A stretch of DNA of 64,000 nucleotides, taken from positions 1 to 64,000 of the forward strand of contig NZ_SORE01000005.1 of assembly GCF_004366595.1 (NCBI RefSeq), read 5' to 3'. The notes under the pieces are model-generated. The model was given only the letters and a program-made list of their open reading frames with translations, ran no database searches and had not been told where the DNA came from. This DNA is from Paraburkholderia rhizosphaerae (GTDB lineage Bacteria; Pseudomonadota; Gammaproteobacteria; Burkholderiales; Burkholderiaceae). Below, piece by piece: positions 1 through 9,042 of this stretch; within the stretch, counting starts at the first letter, position 1; each line of letters begins with the position of its first letter. The position numbers and the translations under genes are program-made.

Positions 1-2
1 CG

Positions 3-125
3 CGTTTCACGCGCGGCTACGGCGCGATGCACCAGATTCACGTGATGCAGGCCGACAAGGGCTGCGACTTCGATTTCCTGCAGCGCGGCGGCGCCGCACC
101 GAACGGCGAGCCCGAGATTCACTGA
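3..125 (+). CDS. C-terminal end of an unidentified protein (5' truncated by window edge)
   Basis: An open frame enters from the window edge and stops with TGA at 123-125, giving about 40 residues that contain GYGAMHQIHVMQ and end GEPEIH. Codon use is GC-rich like the neighbouring genes, so the frame is probably real. The upstream part is missing and I cannot assign a family. It converges on the short-chain dehydrogenase that follows, with 11 bases between the two stops. Confidence 0.5.
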   Translation, partial: RFTRGYGAMHQIHVMQADKGCDFDFLQRGGAAPNGEPEIH

Positions 126-136
126 ACGGAAATCGC

Positions 137-742
137 TCAGTAGCCGACGCGATAAACGCGACCCGTTTGCGCGCCTTCGACGCTGCGCAGATACGCGAGC
201 GCCGCACGTTGTGCGCTGACCGGCTCGAAGCCGCGGAAATACGGCGCGTAACTGTCCATCGCTTCGCTCAGCACGGTCGGGCTCACGAGATTGATCCGGA
301 TGCCGCGCGGCAACTCGATGGCCGCGCCGCGCACGAAGCCTTCTAGCGCGAGATTGACTGTGGTTGCGCTGACGCCCTCGCGAATCGGCTCGTCGGCGAG
401 AATGCCGCTCGTCAACGTGAACGAGCCGCCATCGTTCACATAGCGCAGCGCAGCCATCACCACATTAACCTGACCCATCAGCTTGTCGTCTAGCCCCTTG
501 CGGAACTGCTCGATAGTCATTTCCGGCAGCGGGCCGAAGTAGACTTTGCCGGTTGCCGTGACGACGCCATCCACCTGACCGATCTGGCTGAACAGCTGTT
601 CGACACTCGCAGGGTCCGTGCTATCGACGCGATGCGCGCCACGCCTCGCACCGACTTCGATGACCTCGTGCCGCGCCTTCAACTCGCGCACGACAGCTTG
701 GCCTAGCGTGCCGGTGGCACCGATCACAACGATTTTTTTCAT
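137..742 (-). CDS. Short-chain dehydrogenase-like protein of about 200 residues
   Basis: The protein has an N-terminal Rossmann nucleotide-binding segment (KKIVVIGATGTLGQ), followed by an SDR core with TGK, LTSG and LPRGIRINLVSP. The usual catalytic YxxxK is not visible: the equivalent place reads VNLALEGF after the LTSG serine. This seems typical of a compact SDR subfamily, so an ordinary NAD(P)-dependent alcohol/ketone oxidoreductase activity should not be assumed. I start at the second Met (MKKIVV, 742) because the Rossmann strand follows directly; a start 15 bases further upstream is possible. It is convergent with the partial gene at the left edge. Confidence 0.8.
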   Translation of the reverse strand: MKKIVVIGATGTLGQAVVRELKARHEVIEVGARRGAHRVDSTDPASVEQLFSQIGQVDGVVTATGKVYFGPLPEMTIEQFRKGLDDKLMGQVNVVMAALRYVNDGGSFTLTSGILADEPIREGVSATTVNLALEGFVRGAAIELPRGIRINLVSPTVLSEAMDSYAPYFRGFEPVSAQRAALAYLRSVEGAQTGRVYRVGY

Positions 743-858
743 CTTGCGCTCCGCCACGAGTAACGATGGTGGAGCAGATTGTCACAGTGCAATTGCACGG
801 AAACAAGTACATTGCGCACCCGTGAGGGAAAGTACGCGCGATACGAATTTACCTGTCG

Positions 859-1332
859 CTACTTGTTCCGCTTGATTTCAATGATGCGCGCGGGCCGTTG
901 ATGATTGAGCGCATAGTGCACGCGGCCGCGAAATTGCGGATCTTTCTGCGCACGCTCGACATCCGTCTGCGCGGACAGCCGCTGGGCCGGACGCCTGGGT
1001 TCTTCAGGCGCCATCATGCCTTTCTCGATCACCGTGTAGCCGGGTTCCACCGCCAGAAGCAAACGATTGCCGCCCGGTCGGCTGTCGAAACCCGCGAGCC
1101 CGTCGTCGGCTTCGGGCATGCTGTTGTCGAGGGTCGCATTGCTGGTCGTGACCTCGTCCGGACCGATCGCGCCGTATCCCGCGAGGCGCGCAGCTTCGCG
1201 ATTCTTGCCGTCCGTATCGACCGTGCTGTCGTGTGTGCGATCGTTGTGCGTCTCCATGCTGAGAGTGGATTGCCCGGGTGTTTGCGCGTGCTTGTCGGCT
1301 GGGGCGAGCTGATCAGATTTCAACGGGTTCAT
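859..1332 (-). CDS. DUF3005-like hypothetical protein
   Basis: A 157-residue soluble, hydrophilic protein preceded by a strong AGGAGG ribosome-binding site about 7 bases before the ATG. The middle contains VDTDGKNREAARLAGYG, VTTSNATLDNSMPEADDGL and FDSRPGGN, and the C-terminus is basic (RPARIIEIKRNK). I recognise this pattern as the Burkholderia-restricted DUF3005 type, from memory rather than from a search. No signal peptide, membrane segment or catalytic motif is visible, and no function can be given. Confidence 0.7.
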   Translation of the reverse strand: MNPLKSDQLAPADKHAQTPGQSTLSMETHNDRTHDSTVDTDGKNREAARLAGYGAIGPDEVTTSNATLDNSMPEADDGLAGFDSRPGGNRLLLAVEPGYTVIEKGMMAPEEPRRPAQRLSAQTDVERAQKDPQFRGRVHYALNHQRPARIIEIKRNK

Positions 1333-1745
1333 CGATGTTCCTCCTTACGAATTGGCTTCGTGAGCGCTGCATGAGTACGCGAGGGAATCGCTTCGCGCAT
1401 CTGCAAGCGTTGAGCGTGATCTTGCAAGTCGTATCGATGCGAGGCGTCTAACCGAACGTTCGACACGTCTTTATGTGTCGTTCAGCAAGACCCGTTCCGG
1501 ACAGCGCGAGCGAAAACGGAAAGCATCAGCATGCGGTCCTGCTTAATGCGTCGGCCAACCGTCGCCGTCATTTTTTTGTGTTTTTTTAATGGACGCGAAT
1601 TTTCTACAGAGTATGATCGTTATTCGACCAGGCGTCGGCGGTTAGTAATAATCCTAACTGTTGTCGCATACACTAATGGCCGATGTGGTTGTACGGTAAT
1701 GCACTTTCTCGAACCGTCAATGAGGCAGTCAGGAGCTGATGACTC
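1333..1745. other. Intergenic region, no gene seen
   Basis: This 413-base stretch separates the DUF3005-like gene from a small plus-strand gene. It has a T-rich patch near 1570-1590 and a short AT-rich stretch near 1600-1680 that could hold promoters, but I see no convincing conserved gene, RNA or repeat. Confidence 0.5.
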
Positions 1746-1979
1746 ATGCATGTCGATGCTGCATTCACTCATCGCGGCTATTTGTTGAATTGCTCGCCGG
1801 CCCGCGCGGGCGACGGAACCTGGCAAGCGTATGTCGTCGTATCCCGTTCGAGCGACGGCGAACTGGTTGCCAACCGGTTCTTTCCCACCGAACTTCGCTT
1901 CAACGACGAAGCCTCCGCCATCGCGCACGCGCGCGACTGGGCCGTGCGCTGGATCGACGCCAGCAGCATGACCATCTGA
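1746..1979 (+). CDS. Small conserved-looking hypothetical protein (77 aa)
   Basis: A 77-residue frame starting MHVDAAFTHRGYLLNC, with AGGAG about 10 bases upstream. The sequence looks like a small beta-rich fold followed by a helix (ASAIAHARDWAVRWIDA), and codon use matches neighbouring genes. It resembles the small Burkholderia proteins with the pattern GDGTWQAYVVVSR...HARDWAVRWID, but I cannot name a family. There is no signal peptide or membrane segment. Confidence 0.6.
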   Translation: MHVDAAFTHRGYLLNCSPARAGDGTWQAYVVVSRSSDGELVANRFFPTELRFNDEASAIAHARDWAVRWIDASSMTI

Positions 1980-2170
1980 TCGATCTGACGTAACTTCGCG
2001 GCCGCACGCAACTGCCACGACCCGCAGCGTAGGGGTCCCGCGCGTGCGGCGCGTGCCGCATTGACCGTCCGAACCCGCAAGGCGGTAGCGCACGAGTCTG
2101 CGGAAAACGCGGTAATCTCTGGGGACAATTCACTTTTTGCCGCGCTCGCCACGCGGCTGCTGTCCTCGCC

Positions 2171-3112
2171 ATGTCAAACGTTTCGCCGAATCAGTGGGGT
2201 CTCGAACAGATCGTCGCGGACTTGCGCGCCTCACGCGAACAGCTGCATCGCACACGTCATCCGCTGGGTATTCGCGAGTTGCCATCGCGCGAAGCGGTGA
2301 TCAACATCGTCGCCGGCTTGCGTGCCGCTCTCTTTCCGACGCATTGGGGTGCGCCCGACCTGACCGATGAGAGCGTCGACTATTACGTCGGACACACACT
2401 CGAAAGCACGTTGCGTCTGCTTGCCGAACAGATCCGCCGTGCGCTGCGTTTTTTGCCTGAGCACGCGCAAACGCCGGACGCGGATCTCAACGCTCGTGCG
2501 TTCGAAGTCGCGCGCGAATTCGGCACGCAGCTGCCGGCCATTCGCGCGCTACTCGTCAGCGATATTCAGGCGGCGTACACGGGCGACCCTGCCGCGCAGC
2601 ACATCACTGAGATCCTGTTGTGCTACCCCGGCGTATGGGCGATGACGCATCATCGTCTCGCGCATGCGCTGCATCGGCTCGGCGTGCCGCTGCTCGCGCG
2701 TTTCATCAACGAGATCGCGCATTCGGCGACGGGCATCGATATTCACCCTGGCGCGCAGATCGATTCGAGTTTCTTTATCGATCACGGCACGGGCGTCGTG
2801 ATTGGCGAGACCGCGATCATCGGCAAGAACGTTCGCGTTTATCAGGCGGTGACGCTCGGTGCGAAAAGCTTCGCGGCCGACATCGACGGCGCGCTGATCA
2901 AGGGCAACGCGCGGCACCCGATTGTCGAGGACGACGTCGTGATCTATGCAGGCGCGACGATTCTCGGACGCGTGACGATCGGGCGCGGCTCGGTGATCGG
3001 CGGCAACGTGTGGTTGACACATAGTGTGCCGCCGGGCAGCAGCGTGTCGCAGGGCAAGGTGCGCGAAGGTGAACGCAGCCGCGAGCGCGGCAACGACGAC
3101 GGCGCGCGGTAA
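2171..3112 (+). CDS. cysE: Serine O-acetyltransferase (CysE/EpsC type)
   Basis: A 313-residue protein that would acetylate L-serine with acetyl-CoA to O-acetylserine, the first step of cysteine synthesis in the cytoplasm. Residues 1-150 are a helical domain. The second half is a left-handed hexapeptide-repeat helix with TGIDIHPGAQID, FFIDHGTGVVIGETAIIG, VRVYQAVTLGAKS and ATILGRVTIGRGSVIGGN. The HGTGVVIGET segment carries the family's catalytic His. The long N-terminal part matches the EpsC/SrpH-like long form rather than the 270-residue enteric CysE. No clear Shine-Dalgarno precedes the ATG. It is convergent with folE. Confidence 0.9.
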   Translation: MSNVSPNQWGLEQIVADLRASREQLHRTRHPLGIRELPSREAVINIVAGLRAALFPTHWGAPDLTDESVDYYVGHTLESTLRLLAEQIRRALRFLPEHAQTPDADLNARAFEVAREFGTQLPAIRALLVSDIQAAYTGDPAAQHITEILLCYPGVWAMTHHRLAHALHRLGVPLLARFINEIAHSATGIDIHPGAQIDSSFFIDHGTGVVIGETAIIGKNVRVYQAVTLGAKSFAADIDGALIKGNARHPIVEDDVVIYAGATILGRVTIGRGSVIGGNVWLTHSVPPGSSVSQGKVREGERSRERGNDDGAR

Positions 3113-3148
3113 ATCAGCGCCGTGCCGCGCGTTCGCGCATGGCTACGT

Positions 3149-3799
3149 CTACGTGTTCGCGACGATCACCGACGACGGGCTGCCGACAATCGACAGAAAC
3201 TCGCGGCGCGTCGAAGGGTCGGTACGGAACGTGCCAAGCATCCGCGATGTGACCATTTCGACGCCGGCCTTGTGTACGCCGCGCGTCGACATGCACTGGT
3301 GTGCCGCTTCGAGAATCACGCCCACGCCTTTCGGTTGCAGCACTTCGTTTAGCGTGTCGGCAATCTGAACGGTCATCTTCTCCTGAATCTGCAGGCGCTT
3401 CGCGAACGCATCGACGAGCCGCGCGAGCTTCGAGATGCCGACTACGCGATGTTCAGGCAAATAAGCGACATGTGCGCGGCCGATGATCGGCACCATATGG
3501 TGTTCGCAATAGCTCTCGAAGCGAATGTCCTTCAGCACGATCATTTCGTCGTAACCGTCTACTTCCGAGAATGTGCGAGCGAGGATGTCGCGCGGTTCGA
3601 CGTGATAGCCCGCGAAGAATTCTTCGTAGGCGCGCACGACGCGCGCCGGTGTATCGATCAGCCCTTCGCGCCGAGGGTCGTCGCCGGCCCAACGCAATAG
3701 CACGCGCACTGCATCTTCGGCTTCTTCGCGACTCGGGCGGGAGGCGGATGCGCGTTGTTTTAGCGTAGCCGGCTTCATTTTCTTCTTGCTTGTGGTCAT
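3149..3799 (-). CDS. folE: GTP cyclohydrolase I
   Basis: A 216-residue enzyme that converts GTP to 7,8-dihydroneopterin triphosphate, the entry step of folate and pterin synthesis. Typical motifs are [20 protein letters not shown] (zinc-binding Cys/His and active-site His), the GISKLARLV helix, QEKMTVQIA and the C-terminal zinc Cys in [12 protein letters not shown] chose the second Met (MTTSKKK) because CAGGAGGAAAG lies just upstream. A lysine-rich N-terminal tail precedes the catalytic core. In this organism the product could also feed tetrahydromethanopterin synthesis, but the gene is not next to the C1 cluster. Confidence 0.95.
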   Translation of the reverse strand: MTTSKKKMKPATLKQRASASRPSREEAEDAVRVLLRWAGDDPRREGLIDTPARVVRAYEEFFAGYHVEPRDILARTFSEVDGYDEMIVLKDIRFESYCEHHMVPIIGRAHVAYLPEHRVVGISKLARLVDAFAKRLQIQEKMTVQIADTLNEVLQPKGVGVILEAAHQCMSTRGVHKAGVEMVTSRMLGTFRTDPSTRREFLSIVGSPSSVIVANT

Positions 3800-4141
3800 C
3801 TTTCCTCCTGGTTCACGTATCGCGAAACGCAACAACGCGTGCGCTTCGTTTTGTCATCTGATTGTCGTGGTTGTCGTGGATGGCCCTTTGTCTCGTTGAA
3901 GGTTTCGTGCCAGCCTGCGACGCGAGACCTGAGTCGATTGTATCGGACGTTTGCGGACCGACGATGCGGGCTGCATCGGTGGAGGCGGCCGCGTAGCGCG
4001 CAACGGTCGGGGCGGTGTTCAGAAGGTGGGACGACGCGAAGCACTGGGTCGCGTCAGGCGGGATTTGAACGCAGTCATCTCGTGCACGAGTGGTTGCCGG
4101 CTCTTATTATTTTGTGAGAATCGCATGCGGGCAAAACGGCG

Positions 4142-4528
4142 TTATGCGTGCGCGGGGTCCATCCGCACGTGTTTCAACCATTCCTCGCCCGATGGTAGAT
4201 GCGACACCAGCGCCACCGCTCGCGCGGCGCTGTCGCCCTGCGCGGCAATGCAACTCTCGTTGAGAATCGCGGACTGCAAATAGAAAAGAAACATCAACGC
4301 GCCGCCACCGTATCGGCTGGCCACCACATCGAGCGAATCGACTTCGTCGAGCAGTTCGCGCACGAAGCGCGACGAGAGGCTCGCGCGATGCATTGACACG
4401 ATGGCCTCGACGGCCATGTCGGCTGATCGGCCGGGATCGTCATCGGGTATGTCGGTCGCGCGGATCGCCTGGGAATGAACGAGACACTGCATCACATCAG
4501 CAGTAAAGTCGGCACACGAGTACGTCAT
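4142..4528 (-). CDS. Hypothetical protein (128 aa)
   Basis: A 128-residue mostly helical, acidic protein beginning MTYSCADFTADVMQCLV, with GGAATA about 6 bases upstream. No signal peptide, membrane segment or known motif is visible. It lies alone between folE and a gene-free region and its codon use is GC-rich like its surroundings. I do not recognise the family. Confidence 0.55.
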   Translation of the reverse strand: MTYSCADFTADVMQCLVHSQAIRATDIPDDDPGRSADMAVEAIVSMHRASLSSRFVRELLDEVDSLDVVASRYGGGALMFLFYLQSAILNESCIAAQGDSAARAVALVSHLPSGEEWLKHVRMDPAHA

Positions 4529-5151
4529 AATCTATTCCGGATAAATCAGACTCATAACAAGCTTCTTACGCCTCTTCAGGATAGTAAGCAATCCGATATG
4601 TGGTGAGTCGAAATTGCAGTGAAATACGCCTGGCGTTATTTATATCAAAAAGAAGGCGGCTTGGCAGCGACGTTGTCGGAATGGCCGCGGTTCAATGCGA
4701 AGTAAGCAACACATAGGCTAGTCCGATGCTGCCTGATATCGGAAATGCGCCGCCATATTTATGCAAAATGCTTGGTGATTCAATTACGGATGAGTCGGGT
4801 AGTCAAATCAGATAGCGATCCGAACAGTTTTTTATTAACAAGAAAATCGCATTGCCGCAATCGTATCGGCCTAACCGTTCGTCCGTTTCAAGGTCATCTG
4901 TCGCGTTGCGTTCGCCGGGGACGGGACGGCGCTTCGATGGTCGCGATGCGGCGTCCTTGACAAGCCGTCCGGCGGCCTCGGATAATGCCTCGATGCGTTC
5001 GCTAAACGAATCGATGTTCTTATGGCGAACTTTTTTGAGGCGTCTTTGCAGCGTCTTTGAGACGTCTTTGCAGCGTCTGTTTGCAGCGCTTGTTTGCGAC
5101 GTTTTGTTGGCGACGTGTGCGTGACCACGCGAGTTGCCCGAGGAACTTCTG
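4529..5151. other. AT-richer intergenic region upstream of the CoA-transferase operon
   Basis: About 620 bases with no convincing gene. The composition from about 4540 to 4850 is distinctly more AT-rich than the surroundings. A degenerate tandem repeat lies just before the operon (listed separately). The promoter of the CoA-transferase operon presumably lies here, but I cannot place it. Confidence 0.5.
5040..5111 (+). repeat. Degenerate 11-14 bp tandem repeat upstream of pcaI
   Basis: Successive units read GCGTCTTTGCA, GCGTCTTTGAG, ACGTCTTTGCA, then the longer GCGTCTGTTTGCA, GCGCTTGTTTGC and GACGTTTTGTTGGC. The first three are 11 bp apart, about one helical turn, and later ones drift to 12-14 bp. 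The array ends about 40 bp before the CoA-transferase start codon. Confidence 0.65.
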
Positions 5152-5838
5152 ATGATCAACAAGATTTTCGACTCCCTTCCGTCAGCCGTCGCCGATGTGC
5201 ATGACGGCGCGACCGTCATGATCGGCGGCTTCGGCACGGCCGGCATGCCGTCCGAATTGATTGACGCGTTGATCGCGCAGGGCGCGCGAGATCTGACGAT
5301 CGTGAACAACAACGCGGGCAATGGCGAAATCGGGCTTGCCGCGCTGTTGAAGGCCAAGCGCGTGCGCAAAATCATTTGCTCGTTTCCGCGCCAGACCGAC
5401 TCGCATGTGTTCGACGCGCTGTACCGCGCCGGCGACATCGAACTCGAACTCGTGCCGCAGGGCAATCTCGCGGAGCGCATTCGCGCCGCGGGCGCCGGCA
5501 TTGGCGGTTTCTTCACGCCGACCGGTTACGGTACGGAGCTTTCAAAAGGTAAGGAAGCACGCGTGATCGACGGTAAGCCGTACGTGCTTGAAGCGCCTCT
5601 GCATGCCGATTTCGCGTTGATCAAGGCGTACAAGGGCGACCGCTGGGGCAACCTGATCTATCGGAAAACCGCACGCAATTTCGGCCCGATCATGGCCACG
5701 GCTGCAAAGACCGCGATCGTGCAGGTGTCGGAAATCGTGCCGCTCGGCGCGCTCGACCCGGAAGAAATCGTCACGCCCGGCATTTTCGTGCAGCGGGTTA
5801 TTGAAGTGCCGCAAGCGTCGCAAGCCGCCGCCGCCTGA
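5152..5838 (+). CDS. pcaI: 3-oxoacid (3-oxoadipate-type) CoA-transferase, subunit A
   Basis: A 228-residue alpha subunit of a heterodimeric CoA-transferase, which moves CoA from succinyl-CoA to a 3-oxoacid such as 3-oxoadipate or acetoacetate. Seen: DGATVMIGGFGTAGMPSELI, the LTIVNNNAGNGEIGL segment, PQGNLAERIRAAGAGI and GAFFTP-like GGFFTPTGYGTEL. I start at MINKIF (5152) because GAGGAAC lies 8 bases upstream. Subunit B follows 13 bases later, forming an operon. Whether the substrate is 3-oxoadipate (PcaI) or acetoacetate (ScoA) cannot be decided here because no other aromatic-degradation gene is adjacent. Confidence 0.88.
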   Translation: MINKIFDSLPSAVADVHDGATVMIGGFGTAGMPSELIDALIAQGARDLTIVNNNAGNGEIGLAALLKAKRVRKIICSFPRQTDSHVFDALYRAGDIELELVPQGNLAERIRAAGAGIGGFFTPTGYGTELSKGKEARVIDGKPYVLEAPLHADFALIKAYKGDRWGNLIYRKTARNFGPIMATAAKTAIVQVSEIVPLGALDPEEIVTPGIFVQRVIEVPQASQAAAA

Positions 5839-5851
5839 CGAGGAGAGAACG

Positions 5852-6550
5852 ATGAAACGACTGACTCGCGATGAAATGGCCAAGCGCGTTGCGCGCGATA
5901 TTCCGGAAGGCGCGTATGTGAATCTTGGCATCGGTGTGCCGACGCTGGTTGCGAACCATCTCGCGGCCGACAAGGAAATCTTCCTGCACAGCGAGAACGG
6001 TGTGTTGGGCATGGGGCCCGCGCCTGCGCCCGGCGAAGAAGACGACGAACTGATCAACGCCGGCAAACAGCACGTGACGCTGCTGACCGGCGGCGCATTC
6101 TTTCACCACGCTGATTCGTTCGCGATGATGCGTGGCGGTCATCTGGACTACTGCGTGTTGGGCGCGTTTCAGGTGTCGGTGGAAGGCGATCTCGCGAACT
6201 GGCACACCGGCGCGCCCGATGCGATTCCGGCGGTCGGCGGCGCGATGGATCTCGCAATCGGCGCGAAACAGGTGTTCGTGATGATGGAGCACCTGACCAA
6301 GCAGGGCGAGAGCAAGATCGTCAACCACTGCTGTTACCCTGTGACGGGCGTCAACTGTGTCGATCGAATCTACACAGATCTTGCGATGATCGATGTGACG
6401 CGCGATGGGCTCGTCGTGCGCGAGATCTTTTCCGACATCGACTTTGCGACGTTGCAGCAGTTATCCGGTGTGCCGCTGAAGGACGGCACAAACGCGCACA
6501 GCACAAACGCGGATACGCCTGGCGGTAGCGCGGCATCACGCGTCGTGTAA
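5852..6550 (+). CDS. pcaJ: 3-oxoacid (3-oxoadipate-type) CoA-transferase, subunit B
   Basis: A 232-residue beta subunit. It has the conserved SENG motif (HSENGVLGMGP) whose Glu forms the CoA-thioester intermediate in this family, plus GGHLDYCVLGAFQV, GAMDLAIGAK and VMMEHLTKQGESKIV. The start at MKRLTRD is supported by GAGGAGAG a few bases upstream. The C-terminal 20 residues (NAHSTNADTPGGSAAS) are a low-complexity tail beyond the usual end. It is translated directly after subunit A. Confidence 0.9.
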   Translation: MKRLTRDEMAKRVARDIPEGAYVNLGIGVPTLVANHLAADKEIFLHSENGVLGMGPAPAPGEEDDELINAGKQHVTLLTGGAFFHHADSFAMMRGGHLDYCVLGAFQVSVEGDLANWHTGAPDAIPAVGGAMDLAIGAKQVFVMMEHLTKQGESKIVNHCCYPVTGVNCVDRIYTDLAMIDVTRDGLVVREIFSDIDFATLQQLSGVPLKDGTNAHSTNADTPGGSAASRVV

Positions 6551-6574
6551 CGCGAAAACGGGTGGTCAAACGGC

Positions 6575-6593
6575 TGCGGTTGCGATAACCGCA
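6575..6593 (+). terminator. Weak hairpin after the CoA-transferase operon
   Basis: TGCGGTT at 6575-6581 pairs with AACCGCA at 6587-6593 with a 5-base loop, 25 bases past the pcaJ stop. There is no T-run after it, so termination is only possible. Confidence 0.3.
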
Positions 6594-6631
6594 TTGACCG
6601 CAAAGATCGCCGCATCCCCATCATGCGGCGC

Positions 6632-6883
6632 TCACTCTTCCGCGTCATGTTCGGCCACAAAGCGGCGCAGATACGCGAGCACAGCCGCTTCAGCCGCGCG
6701 ATGATCGGCGCAGCTTTTCGAGCCGGCGTTCTGTTCGTCGCCGAATAACGTGGCTGGCGCATCGTGAACGTCGACCTCCTGTCCCTCCCGGAAGATCCGG
6801 ATCTCGTGGACGTTCTCCGTGTATTCGGCGACCCAGTGAATTCCTTCGATGTGGGCGCCTGCCCTGACTGGCGGTATCTTCAT
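6632..6883 (-). CDS. Small hypothetical protein (83 aa)
   Basis: The protein begins MKIPPVRAGAHIEGIHWVAEY; I chose this Met because GGGAGAG lies 6 bases upstream. Residues resemble a small beta-sheet followed by a C-terminal helix (HRAAEAAVLAYLRRFVAEHD). There is no signal peptide and no known motif. It stands alone, convergent with the CoA-transferase operon. Confidence 0.6.
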   Translation of the reverse strand: MKIPPVRAGAHIEGIHWVAEYTENVHEIRIFREGQEVDVHDAPATLFGDEQNAGSKSCADHRAAEAAVLAYLRRFVAEHDAEE

Positions 6884-7038
6884 GAGGCTCTCCCGGCGCG
6901 CCGGCATATCGAGCGGCGCTCCCTATAACCATACGCTGTCGCGGCGCGTCCCGCATCCGGACTTGCGTATGCGCCGCGGCGAACGAGGCACACGCGTTGC
7001 TCAACGATTCAGGCCAACAGCCACTCTGGAGGACTGTC

Positions 7039-7560
7039 ATGCCTGAAAAGAAAACACTCAGCCGCGCGCAAGCCGATAAACGCGCGGGTAAGGCGCCGAG
7101 CACTCAGGCCGGCGAGTTCGTGAAGGAAGAAATCGATCACGTGCGCGAAGGAAAGCACGGTGTGCGGTCGGCGAAGCAGGCGGTTGCGATCGGGTTGTCA
7201 AAAGCACGGCGCGCGGGCGTTGCGCTAAAGCCGCCGAAGCCCGGCAAGACGAGCGCGGCTACGCGCAAGAAGGCACAGCAGGACACGGCCGCGGGCAGAA
7301 AATCCACGGCGAAAAAGAGCGCAAGTACGGAATCAACGTCCAGGCGCTCGCGCGTGAGTTCATCGGTGCTCAAACGCGAAAGCGGGCGCGGTGCGTCAAG
7401 TGCGGCGCTGTCGAAGCAGACGAAGTCCGCCGCTGGCCGCCGGTCCGCGGCGAGCCGCTCGGCGGCCGCGAAGAAGGGCGCGGCCACCAAGGGCGCAGCC
7501 GGCCGCTCCGCGGCTGCGAAGAAGGCCGCCCACACGAGAGCGGCGCGCGCGCATCATTGA
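7039..7560 (+). CDS. DUF6496-type, histone-H1-like Lys/Ala-rich protein
   Basis: A 173-residue protein. The first about 65 residues (RAQADKRAGKAPSTQAGEF, VREGKHGVRSAKQAVAIGL) match the DUF6496 pattern found in beta-proteobacteria. The rest is a low-complexity tail very rich in Lys, Ala, Ser and Arg, like histone H1 or AlgP tails, with repeats such as AAKKGA and GRSAAAKK. GGAGG lies 8 bases before the chosen ATG. The basic tail suggests nucleic-acid binding, which is inference only. It converges on the aminotransferase with 3 bases between the stops. Confidence 0.75.
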   Translation: MPEKKTLSRAQADKRAGKAPSTQAGEFVKEEIDHVREGKHGVRSAKQAVAIGLSKARRAGVALKPPKPGKTSAATRKKAQQDTAAGRKSTAKKSASTESTSRRSRVSSSVLKRESGRGASSAALSKQTKSAAGRRSAASRSAAAKKGAATKGAAGRSAAAKKAAHTRAARAHH

Positions 7561-7563
7561 TCG

Positions 7564-8892
<1,329 letters not shown>

Positions 8893-8908
8893 AGTGGTGG
8901 TTTCCTTT

Positions 8909-9035
8909 GGAATATCGGACGTCCGACTCGGAATATCGGAGCTGTCAATGTAGCGTTACCGGTCCGGCCGCGCACATAAACAGTTAAGCTACTGATCTGG
9001 TAACTGTGCTGGCAGAATGCCGGAAACTGTGCTGG
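8909..9035. promoter_or_regulatory. Divergent control region with paired direct repeats (probable MocR operator)
   Basis: GGAATATCGGA occurs at 8909-8919 and 8930-8940, start to start 21 bp, just upstream of the aminotransferase start. AACTGTGCTGG occurs at 9002-9012 and 9025-9035, start to start 23 bp, just upstream of the regulator start. ACAGTTA (8980-8986) and TAACTGT (9001-9007) form an inverted pair. MocR proteins are known to bind direct repeats about two helical turns apart, so either set may be the operator. Confidence 0.55.
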
Positions 9036-9042
9036 TGTCCCG

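Noticed and set aside
4040..4085. tRNA-like T-arm on the minus strand (GCGTTCAAATCCCGCC)
   Set aside because: Only the T-loop TTCAAAT looks right; two of five stem pairs fail and no anticodon or D-arm precedes it. Probably chance, though a decayed tRNA end cannot be excluded.
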